The notes below the pieces were generated by a model that did no database searches, was not told the DNA's origin, and worked only from the letters and a program-made list of their open reading frames with translations. This document shows positions 1-5,966 of a DNA stretch of 14,986 nt, in pieces. The stretch lies in contig JALNXB010000046.1 of the NCBI GenBank assembly GCA_023230585.1, positions 1 through 14,986 on the forward strand, read 5' to 3'. A program made the translations under genes and the position numbers. The DNA is from a bacterium (GTDB taxonomy: Bacteria > Ratteibacteria > UBA8468 > B48-G9 > JAFGKM01). The stretch's first letter is position 1; every line of letters begins with the position of its first letter.

Positions 1-59
1 ATTCCGTCTTTGCGAGACGTTTTTTGGCGTGGCAATCCCGCCGAAGGCGAAAAAGGAAT
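1..59. repeat. Hairpin-rich interspersed repeat fragment
   Basis: A perfect 5-bp hairpin (CGTCT at 5-9, AGACG at 15-19, loop TTTGC-type) is followed by a segment containing GTGGCAATCCCGCC (29-42 region). The unit is framed by ATTCC (1-5) and GGAAT (55-59). The TTGCGAG ... GTGGCAATC layout resembles a family of intergenic repeats seen in many unrelated bacterial genomes. That resemblance is from memory and not checked. It is cut off by the window edge. Confidence 0.5.
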
Positions 60-93
60 GGGTGGAGGCTTTTCTACTTACGGTCTATGAAGA

Positions 94-139
94 CGAAGGT
101 CAGACCTCCGTAAAGAACACCGAGGACCGACCTTCATCG
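94..139. repeat. Imperfect inverted repeat
   Basis: The left arm around CGAAGGTCAGACCTCCGT (94-111) pairs imperfectly with the right arm around ACCGAGGACCGACCTTCATCG (about 119-139), leaving a short loop. The left arm also contains its own small palindrome, AGGTC-A-GACCT. No T-run follows the right arm, so a palindromic repeat is a better reading than a rho-independent terminator. Confidence 0.45.
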
Positions 140-192
140 CTAAATTAGCAGAAAGGAATGCGCCCTCTCTTTGCCTTCTCCCCCCAATCTGT

Positions 193-286
193 CATTCCGG
201 AGTTGATCCGGAATCTCATTTTTACTACTTACGTTACGGGGGTAGGTGAGAGGTCCTGAAACAAGTTTAGGAAGGATGACAAAATT
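193..286 (+). repeat. Left copy of bracketing inverted repeat
   Basis: The element contains two hairpins. The first has arms ATTCCGGA (194-201) and TCCGGAAT (207-214); the second has arms CCTGAA (255-260) and TTTAGG (266-271), closing with one G-U pair. The whole unit matches the reverse complement of 14759-14849. The first 38 bases from CATTCCGG differ at only two positions, and the rest aligns with short indels. It has no open reading frame, so it looks like a non-coding REP- or MITE-like interspersed repeat rather than an insertion sequence. Confidence 0.8.
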
Positions 287-367
287 AGGCGTTCAAGCAA
301 GATGGTAAAATACGAATATATGTAGAGCCCTCTTTCAGGCTCATCTTCTATTATAAAAGACTAACTA

Positions 368-396
368 TTGACAAAAATATGTTCATATTTTACTAT
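368..396 (+). promoter_or_regulatory. Sigma70-type promoter of the permease operon
   Basis: A consensus -35 box, TTGACA (368-373), is separated by exactly 17 bp from a -10 box, TACTAT (391-396; 4 of 6 consensus positions). Transcription would start near 403, about 30 nt upstream of the first start codon. The AAGGAG Shine-Dalgarno sequence (415-420) lies in that leader. Confidence 0.7.
374..391. promoter_or_regulatory. Perfect inverted repeat in the promoter spacer (putative operator)
   Basis: AAAATATG (374-381), TT (382-383) and CATATTTT (384-391) form a perfect 8-bp inverted repeat. It fills the spacer between the -35 and -10 boxes of the permease promoter. A dimeric repressor bound here would block RNA polymerase. 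The size and the ATATG..CATAT core are compatible with ArsR/SmtB-type metal-sensor operators. No regulator gene is in this window, so the regulator is inferred. Confidence 0.55.
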
Positions 397-431
397 AAAT
401 AACAATAACATTATAAGGAGAAGAAAGCCCG

Positions 432-1448
432 ATGCAACACAAACCGGAAAACAAGTTTGAAAATATCGCTCAACGTATAATTGTAACAGTAGTTGTTCTA
501 CTTGCTCTATTTATTCTCAACAAAGGTATGACTGGTGAGTTACCCCAGGTTTTATTAATGCTAAAAACCCCTAAAATGCAGGTTTTTACCATCGTTTTAC
601 TGGCAATACTACTTGAAGGTTTAACATTCCTTCTTCTTGGTTCTTGTTTATCCGGAGCGATTGAGGTTTTTGTTCCCGGCGAGTTTCTTGAAAAGCGTTT
701 CCCAAAGAAAAAAATACCTTCAGCATTATCTGGAGCTTTATTGGGAATAGTTTTCCCTGTATGTTCTTGCGGAAATATTCCTTTAACAAGACGTCTTATC
801 AAGAAAGGGGTGCCTGTTACTGGTGCAATAAGTTATCTTCTGGCTGCCCCTATAATTAACCCAATAACTGTTGCTTCCACAATAATGGCTTTCTCTTCAT
901 TAAAAAGTATATGGTTGGAAAGAGTAGGAATAGCTTTTTTGGTTGCCTGTATAAGCGGGTTGATATTTAGCAGATACGACAAAAGTCAAATACTTAAAGA
1001 TTTATCTACGGAGGCAGATTCTTGCTCTCATCACCACACGTCTCAAAACAAAATAGTTCGGGTATTACAACACGCCGAACACGATTTTTTTCTGACAGGA
1101 AAATACTTTGTTATAGGTGCAATAATAGCAAGTCTTTTTCAGACGGTTATACCTCGCACCATATTGGGAAACCTGGGGCAGAACCACTTCCTTTCTGTTT
1201 TACTGCTTGGATTACTGGGAATGCTTTTTTCTCTCTGTTCTTTTGCAGACGCCTTTGTTGTAAGTACGTTTAGTTCCTTTCCATCTGTTGCTAAAGTAGT
1301 TTTTATGACAGCTGGTCCAATGATTGGTGCTTCAATTATGTTTCTATATTTCGGAGCTTTTAAGAAAAAATTTACAGGTAGGTTAATTTTAACTGTTGCC
1401 TGTCTACTATTACTTATTTCTGTTACAAGAATTATTATGGGAGGATAG
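432..1448 (+). CDS. Permease of the YraQ/ArsP/YcgR (DUF318, SO_0444-like) family
   Basis: Predicted inner-membrane permease of 338 aa, with about eight to nine hydrophobic segments. The family hallmark is the FPVCSCGNIPL motif with C111-S-C113, followed by RRLIKKGVPVTGA and a hydrophobic stretch containing APIINP. In known relatives this Cys-x-Cys motif lies in a membrane segment, and family members export trivalent organoarsenicals (ArsP) or are linked to copper or zinc efflux. Substrate cannot be read from sequence. A cytoplasmic-type loop carries Cys-Ser-His-His-His (C198, H200-H202), which could bind metal. The ATG at 432 follows AAGGAG (415-420) with an 11-nt spacer. It is the first gene of a three-gene operon; the partner gene at 1454 is the usual neighbour of this family, as in Bacillus ycgR-ycgQ. 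Family assignment is firm; metal efflux is inferred. Confidence 0.85.
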   Translation: MQHKPENKFENIAQRIIVTVVVLLALFILNKGMTGELPQVLLMLKTPKMQVFTIVLLAILLEGLTFLLLGSCLSGAIEVFVPGEFLEKRFPKKKIPSALSGALLGIVFPVCSCGNIPLTRRLIKKGVPVTGAISYLLAAPIINPITVASTIMAFSSLKSIWLERVGIAFLVACISGLIFSRYDKSQILKDLSTEADSCSHHHTSQNKIVRVLQHAEHDFFLTGKYFVIGAIIASLFQTVIPRTILGNLGQNHFLSVLLLGLLGMLFSLCSFADAFVVSTFSSFPSVAKVVFMTAGPMIGASIMFLYFGAFKKKFTGRLILTVACLLLLISVTRIIMGG

Positions 1449-1453
1449 AATTG

Positions 1454-2164
1454 ATGTGGAAAAGAGAACCTTTATACCGATTTTTAGTTATGTTAATATG
1501 GGCTATTTTCCTTTTCATTCTTCTATTGAGCAGAAGATTTAAATTATTTGTCAACGCTATTTATAGCCCTCTTTTAGTTGTTGGGTTCATAATTTTTCTT
1601 TCGTTGATTGTTGCTGGATTTAATAAGGTTAAAGCCAAAACAGCAGACCAACTTACAGCCACAAAATTCCTTACCTATTTTCTTATGTTTTTTCCCATTC
1701 TGTTGGTTCTTTTAGTTAACCCAACAAGCCTTCCTACTTCTGCTGCTACAACCAGAGGTATAAGCACAACCCTTTTAGGAACTGATGCAAATTTGTTAGA
1801 TACCTTACAATCTCAGTTGGAAAGCCAAGAAGCTTTTAAAAAATTTAACCTTAAACAATTATTATCTCTTGCTAATAACGAACCAGAAAAGATAGATGGT
1901 CTACAGGTTGTCGTAGAAGGGTTTGCTTTTAAAGATGAAACCTTACAAGCCGGTTCAATTATGCTTGTCCGTTTTCTTATTACATGTTGTGCCGCTGACG
2001 CTACACCTTTAGGCATTGAGGTGTACCCTGATGAAAATTCAAATTTTTCACCAGATATGTGGGTACGGGTGTTTGGTACTATTGGTTTTGAGAAGGGCGT
2101 TCCTGTAATAAAACAAGCCAATGTTACACAGTCACCTAAACCGTCAAATGTTTATCTTTATTAA
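1454..2164 (+). CDS. TIGR03943 / DUF1980 (YcgQ-like) putative permease subunit
   Basis: Protein of about 236 aa that accompanies the DUF318 permease and is thought to form a transporter with it. Three hydrophobic segments occupy roughly residues 10-28, 33-53 and 70-92. A soluble domain follows, from about residue 93 to the end. The soluble part carries the family signature RFLITCCAADATPLG (C178-C179), followed by a beta-rich segment (VYPDE, MWVRVFGTIGF) that fits an OB-like fold. The two adjacent cysteines are conserved in the family and may handle metal. A TTG at 1451 is possible, but I prefer the ATG at 1454, which has a better spacing (9 nt) from GGGAGG (1439-1444). That Shine-Dalgarno lies in the last codons of the permease gene, so the two are translationally linked. 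Exact biochemical role is unknown. Confidence 0.85.
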   Translation: MWKREPLYRFLVMLIWAIFLFILLLSRRFKLFVNAIYSPLLVVGFIIFLSLIVAGFNKVKAKTADQLTATKFLTYFLMFFPILLVLLVNPTSLPTSAATTRGISTTLLGTDANLLDTLQSQLESQEAFKKFNLKQLLSLANNEPEKIDGLQVVVEGFAFKDETLQAGSIMLVRFLITCCAADATPLGIEVYPDENSNFSPDMWVRVFGTIGFEKGVPVIKQANVTQSPKPSNVYLY

Positions 2165-2180
2165 TTAATGGAGGTGTTAT

Positions 2181-2819
2181 ATGTTGAAAAATATATGGGA
2201 AAAATTGAGCCATCATCTACCTTTTACTATTTTAAGTGTTAATATAGGGCTTATTATAGTTGGGTTTATGACTTTCCTTGCACACCTTGTAGGGGTTGAA
2301 GATTTCTCGCCTTATTCACAAGAAATGTTCCATATTTTTCATCCATCGCACCTTCTTTTCTCAGCTATTGCTACCACTTCTATGTTCTGGCAAAACGAGA
2401 AAAAGGTGATAAAAACTGTAATTATAGGTTTTGTTGGTTCAGTAGGGATTTGCGGTATAAGCGATATAGTTATACCTTATATTGCAGGGCTTTTGATGGG
2501 AATTAAAATGGAGTGGCACGTATGTATTGTTGAGCATCCTATGTTGGTCTTACCGTTTGTTATATTGGGTATCCTTGTTGGTTTTCATGCACACGGCACC
2601 TTGGAGAAACAGGAAGGAGTAATTTTTTCTCATTCTCTACATGTTCTTATTAGTTCTATTGCTTCTATCTTGTATTTGATTTCTTACGGGATGACCCATT
2701 GGATACATAGTATCGGAACTATTCTTATTTATATGGTACTGGCAGTAGCTATTCCATGTTGCACAAGCGATGTGGTTTTCCCTCTATTATTTGTAAGAAA
2801 GGGTAAGCAGTCTTATTAA
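2181..2819 (+). CDS. Uncharacterised histidine-rich polytopic membrane protein
   Basis: I do not recognise the family. The 212-aa protein has about six hydrophobic segments, roughly residues 17-37, 56-70, 78-105, 118-138, 152-172 and 179-203. Possible metal ligands lie in or next to these segments: HIFHPSH, EWHVCIVEHP, GFHAHG, HSLH and a late PCCTSD with adjacent cysteines. It follows the TIGR03943 gene after 16 bases. A good GGAGG (2170-2174) lies 6 nt before the ATG, so it belongs to the same operon. Its placement suggests a third component or accessory of the permease system. That is inference from context only; a specific function cannot be named. Confidence 0.75.
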   Translation: MLKNIWEKLSHHLPFTILSVNIGLIIVGFMTFLAHLVGVEDFSPYSQEMFHIFHPSHLLFSAIATTSMFWQNEKKVIKTVIIGFVGSVGICGISDIVIPYIAGLLMGIKMEWHVCIVEHPMLVLPFVILGILVGFHAHGTLEKQEGVIFSHSLHVLISSIASILYLISYGMTHWIHSIGTILIYMVLAVAIPCCTSDVVFPLLFVRKGKQSY

Positions 2820-3074
2820 GAATAATTTTTTACAGGATACTGTTTTTATTTGAGAACTCTCTTGTTAGTAATGTTTTAAAAACTTAAATAGTGTAGTTTA
2901 ATAATAAAAAATCAATAATTTTTGTCAAACAACTTTTTTTTGTGTTATACTTTTCTTTTCAACAAGGCTTTACCTCAGATGTTTCAATAAGGACATCTTG
3001 CTTAGTTTTTCAAAAAATTTGTAGTAGCCATTTTTTTTATTTTTATTCATCATTTCAAAATTTCAGGTTTCATT
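2820..3074. other. Intergenic region between the permease operon and the antiporter gene
   Basis: This AT-rich spacer holds the antiporter promoter described below. Near its start is a very small hairpin, ACAG (2832-2835) and CTGT (2840-2843), followed by a short T-run. At 4 bp of stem it is weak evidence for a terminator. The leader between the promoter and the antiporter ATG is unusually long at about 115 nt and T-rich, but I could not find a riboswitch-like fold in it by eye. Confidence 0.5.
2922..2951 (+). promoter_or_regulatory. Putative sigma70 promoter of the antiporter gene
   Basis: A -35-like box, TTGTCA (2922-2927), is followed after 18 bp by TATACT (2946-2951). TG one base upstream (2943-2944) makes an extended -10. 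Transcription would begin near 2958, leaving a leader of about 115 nt before the ATG at 3075. Confidence 0.5.
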
Positions 3075-4538
3075 ATGACAATAGAATCAATTTTATTATG
3101 GGTAGCAGTACTCCTTTTTGTAAGTGTTATTTCTAGCCGAATATCGGACAGGTTTGCTATCCCTGTTCTATTACTATTTTTAGGCATAGGAATGTTATCG
3201 GGTTCTGAAGGAATCGGCGGTATTCCTTTTGATAATGCTTCATTGGCAAAGTCTATAGGGTTGGTCTCCCTTATTTTTATTATATTTTCAGGCGGTATGG
3301 ATACTGAATGGGAAGACACAAAACCGATTGTCTGGCACGGTGTTGTTTTATCAACGTTTGGAGTTCTTATTACAGCTGTCATTACCGGTTTTTTTGCTGT
3401 TTACATTCTTGATTTCTCTATATGGGAAGGAATGCTTTTAGGTTCTATTGTTTCTTCTACTGATGCGGCTGTTGTTTTTGCTGTTCTTAGGTCAAGGCGG
3501 GTAAGTTTAAAAAAGCCTATGAAACCATTATTAGAGTTTGAATCTGGCAGTAACGACCCAATGGCGATTTTTCTTACTACCGGATGTATAAGTTTACTTA
3601 CCATAAAAAATTCTGTTCCATACTCTCTCTTCCCAAGATTTTTATTAGATATGGGAATGGGAGCACTTACCGGATATTTGATGTCAAAAGCCATTGTCTT
3701 TACTGTAAAAAAGATTAAACTCGACTATGAAGGGTTATACCCTGTTGTAACAATTTCTCTTGTTCTATTTACTTACTGCATTGCTGTGTTAATGAAGGGT
3801 AACGGTATTCTTGCGGTCTATCTTGCAGGGTTAGGTATGGGGCAGAAAAGTTTTCCGCATAAAAAATATATTAACAAATTTCACGATGTATTATCCTGGA
3901 TTTGTCAGATTGCGATGTTTGTAACCCTTGGTATGCTCGTATTTCCATCTCATTTATTACCATTAGCAGGGGCAGGTTTGCTACTTACTTTTCTTCTTAT
4001 GTTTGTAGCCCGCCCTATAAGTGTTTTTTTGTGTTTACAACCATTTAAAACAAGCCGAAGAGAAAAAACTCTCATCTCTTGGGTTGGGTTAAGAGGTTCT
4101 GTACCCATTATCCTTGCTACCTTTCCTTTTACTGCAGGCGTGCCTCACGCTGATGTATATTTTAATATAGTATTCTTTGTAGTTATTATTTCGGTTTTTG
4201 TTCAAGGTGCGTCTATTCCATTTGTTGCAAAATTATTAAAATTAGACGCTCCTCTAATTGAGAAAAAATCCTACCCTATAGAATTTGAAAAAATTGAGGG
4301 TATGGCTGCAAAATTAGTTGATATTGTTGTGCCTTATGATTCACAGATTGTTGGAAAAAAAATAGAGGAATTTTGTTCTCTCCATAAATGTATAATTGTT
4401 CTTATTTCGAGAGGCGATAAATATTTGATGCCTTTTCCTGCTGTTGTCCTTGAAGAAGGTGATGTGCTCCTTGTTTTAGCAAATCAGGAAGATATCAAAC
4501 AATTGCAAAGTGTTGTAAAAAAGAGCAGAACCGCCTAA
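3075..4538 (+). CDS. K+(Na+)/H+ antiporter, CPA1 family, CvrA/NhaP2-like
   Basis: A 487-aa inner-membrane cation/proton antiporter. The first 390 residues or so are a hydrophobic core with about 12 membrane segments. The start (SSRISDRFAIPVLLLFLGIG, then GGIPFDN) and the active-site region (STDAAVVFAVLRSRRV and ESGSNDPMA) match CPA1 antiporters of the CvrA/NhaP2 group; the Asn-Asp pair in GSNDP and the Asp in STDAA are the expected ion-binding residues. Residues about 400-487 form an RCK_C (TrkA_C) domain (VDIVVPYDSQIVGKKIEEF ... LEEGDVLLVLANQEDI), which binds a regulatory ligand in relatives. It is shorter than E. coli CvrA (about 578 aa). The start matches the family, but the ATG has only a weak CAGG upstream, so translation may be modest. 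It stands alone with its own promoter and probably serves K+ or pH homeostasis. Confidence 0.88.
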   Translation: MTIESILLWVAVLLFVSVISSRISDRFAIPVLLLFLGIGMLSGSEGIGGIPFDNASLAKSIGLVSLIFIIFSGGMDTEWEDTKPIVWHGVVLSTFGVLITAVITGFFAVYILDFSIWEGMLLGSIVSSTDAAVVFAVLRSRRVSLKKPMKPLLEFESGSNDPMAIFLTTGCISLLTIKNSVPYSLFPRFLLDMGMGALTGYLMSKAIVFTVKKIKLDYEGLYPVVTISLVLFTYCIAVLMKGNGILAVYLAGLGMGQKSFPHKKYINKFHDVLSWICQIAMFVTLGMLVFPSHLLPLAGAGLLLTFLLMFVARPISVFLCLQPFKTSRREKTLISWVGLRGSVPIILATFPFTAGVPHADVYFNIVFFVVIISVFVQGASIPFVAKLLKLDAPLIEKKSYPIEFEKIEGMAAKLVDIVVPYDSQIVGKKIEEFCSLHKCIIVLISRGDKYLMPFPAVVLEEGDVLLVLANQEDIKQLQSVVKKSRTA

Positions 4539-4559
4539 AGTTTAACCTTTCTTTTTTTG
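4538..4559 (+). terminator. Weak possible terminator after the antiporter
   Basis: AAAG (4538-4541) and CTTT (4548-4551) can form a 4-bp stem overlapping the stop codon, and the T-rich run 4549-4559 follows. The stem is short and AT-rich. A new promoter begins only 38 bases later, which supports an end of transcription here, but the structure alone would not. Confidence 0.25.
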
Positions 4560-4582
4560 TTTACACTCCTTTTATTTCTTAC

Positions 4583-4658
4583 CTTATTGAAAAAGTTTGA
4601 CAAAGAAAATATATAGATGTAAACTGAGAAAAGTATTTTCTCACTATATCTCAATAAG
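4583..4658. promoter_or_regulatory. Two nested perfect inverted repeats around the CRISPR promoter
   Basis: The inner palindrome is TGAGAAAA (4625-4632), GTA (4633-4635), TTTTCTCA (4636-4643). It begins on the last base of the -10 box and covers the predicted transcription start. The outer pair is CTTATTGA (4583-4590) and TCAATAAG (4651-4658), which flank the promoter on both sides. The inner pair could be an operator or a leader hairpin; the outer pair could be two sites for a regulator or part of a larger leader fold. No regulator gene is encoded nearby. Confidence 0.55.
4597..4625 (+). promoter_or_regulatory. Promoter of the type III-D CRISPR operon
   Basis: A consensus -35 box, TTGACA (4597-4602), is spaced exactly 17 bp from TAAACT (4620-4625; 4 of 6 consensus positions). 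The predicted start is near 4632, giving a leader of about 42 nt before the first ATG. It is the only strong promoter I see for the eight genes down to 14616. Confidence 0.7.
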
Positions 4659-4673
4659 ATCTAAAAGGAGAAG

Positions 4674-5954
4674 ATGGATTTCAAATTTGAAAATCTTGTA
4701 TTGATTGTAGGAACAAACCCTCTACCAAACTATGTTGTAGCCAACTATTTTATCCAGAAAAACATCAACCTAAAAAAAATATATCTTCTTCATTCTGAAC
4801 AGACCCATACTCAAGCAGGAACTAACACTTACGCCGAGAACCTTACAATTCAACTTACCGTTTTAATCGAAAAGTTAGGAAAAAAGATTAAAGTTGCTTT
4901 TCAAAATCTACAGATAGAAGATGTCGCAAAAAAAAGTAGTATAAAAAGAGTTGTGCAAGACCAGATAATCGATAAAATTGAAGGTTGGAGTAAAGTTCAT
5001 CTTGATTATACTGGTGGAACAAAGAGTATGACCACCTACACATATTTAACTTTCCATAATAATAATAAAAATTTAGAGATGTCTTATTCTTACCTTGACG
5101 CAAGAGGGTATAAATTAGTGTTTGATAACTCTTATATTGAATATAATCTACTTAAAATTGTTAGCATTTCTTTTTCTCAACTTATAGGATTACACGGGTT
5201 TATAAGGAGAAATACGGATAAATACGAAATATTAAAGACCTTTGAAGATCCTCTAAAAGAGTTTTCAAACTTAATTGAAAAAGGCAATATAAACAATTTT
5301 TATAATAAAAAAGACGGGTATACAAGAAAAATATATTTAAACAAGGAAGGCAAGTTAGACCCAAGCGTAGATGAATCATCAGTTAAGTTTAAAGAACATT
5401 ACTCTTCAACAAACCCCATTAACTCTGAATTTTCTTCTGTTGTTGGGCATATGAACGCAGATTTGAAAATCTTTAATTCAGAAGGAATTTTTAATTGTAA
5501 GATATCAAAAAAAAATTTAACAAGGGCAGCAAAGTTTCTTGATGGTGATTGGCTTGAACTTTATGTGCATCAACTTTTAAAAGAAAAACCTCTTTCTGAT
5601 TACGAAAATTTGCTTGATTGGGAGATAAAGAAACCTGTCTGGAAAAATAATTATTTTCAGATAGATAATATTTTGATGAAGGGTTACCAGTTGATAGGTA
5701 TTAGTTGTACTACTGCTTATGAAAAATCTCTTTGTAAAAATAAAGGGTTTGAAATTCTTCTTAGAACCCAGCAAATAGGAGGCAGTGAAGCTAAATCTGT
5801 TTTATTAACAAGGATGCCCAAGCAGAACGTTGAAACCCTACAAGAAGACCTTGTCGTTGATACAGGAACAGGTAGGAATAATATAAAAGTATTAGGAGTA
5901 GAAAGTTGGAAGAAAGATAAATTTATAGAAGAAATAATAAGTTTTATAGAGTAA
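4674..5954 (+). CDS. CARF-domain protein with Card1/Can2-like (DUF1887) nuclease domain, altered active site
   Basis: First gene of the CRISPR operon, 426 aa. The N-terminal CARF domain (residues 1 to about 150) begins LVLIVGTNPLPNYVVA and carries D111-YTGGTK-S-M119, the ligand-loop motif typical of cyclic-oligoadenylate sensors of the Card1/Can2 type. The C-terminal part from about residue 285 resembles the DUF1887 PD-(D/E)xK nuclease: FLDGDWLELYV (E295 in the first helix), FQID (D331) and QQIGGSEAK near residues 366-374. However, where relatives read E-C-K it reads S344-C345-T346, so the glutamate and lysine of the core are missing. A nearby CKNKGFE (C354-K355 ... E360) could supply a relocated lysine. 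In active relatives, cOA binding switches on nicking or cutting of nucleic acid. Here the enzyme may be an atypical nuclease or a sensor only. AAGGAG lies close upstream of the ATG. Confidence 0.8.
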   Translation: MDFKFENLVLIVGTNPLPNYVVANYFIQKNINLKKIYLLHSEQTHTQAGTNTYAENLTIQLTVLIEKLGKKIKVAFQNLQIEDVAKKSSIKRVVQDQIIDKIEGWSKVHLDYTGGTKSMTTYTYLTFHNNNKNLEMSYSYLDARGYKLVFDNSYIEYNLLKIVSISFSQLIGLHGFIRRNTDKYEILKTFEDPLKEFSNLIEKGNINNFYNKKDGYTRKIYLNKEGKLDPSVDESSVKFKEHYSSTNPINSEFSSVVGHMNADLKIFNSEGIFNCKISKKNLTRAAKFLDGDWLELYVHQLLKEKPLSDYENLLDWEIKKPVWKNNYFQIDNILMKGYQLIGISCTTAYEKSLCKNKGFEILLRTQQIGGSEAKSVLLTRMPKQNVETLQEDLVVDTGTGRNNIKVLGVESWKKDKFIEEIISFIE

Positions 5955-5966
5955 AGGAGGGTGAAT

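Larger units (their letters stand above)
1..367. other. Gene-free 5' flank rich in hairpin repeats
   Basis: I see no credible gene here. The stretch is visibly richer in G+C than the operons that follow, especially positions 1-200, and is built from short palindromic units described as separate entries. A further small hairpin has arms GAGCC (325-329) and GGCTC (338-342). It lacks a T-run, so it is not a convincing terminator. From about 287 the sequence becomes AT-rich and leads into the promoter of the permease operon. Confidence 0.7.

Noticed and set aside
1..431. A CRISPR array in the repeat-rich 5' flank
   Set aside because: The repeats are palindromic units of different sequence, not direct repeats with regular spacers.
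470..802. Minus-strand open frames over the permease gene and similar ones over other genes (for example 1813-2121, 3401-3694, 10444-10869)
   Set aside because: They lie antisense to clearly recognisable genes, have no ribosome binding sites of note, and their translations show no domain features.
2942..3136. Short plus-strand open frame of 64 codons in the leader of the antiporter gene
   Set aside because: It overlaps the start of the antiporter in another frame, has no Shine-Dalgarno sequence, and its phenylalanine/serine-rich translation reflects T-rich non-coding DNA.
432..4538. Idea that the permease operon and antiporter are membrane effectors of the CRISPR system
   Set aside because: They have their own promoters, belong to common housekeeping-type transporter families, and have no CARF, SAVED or other signalling domain. 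Adjacency alone is not enough.
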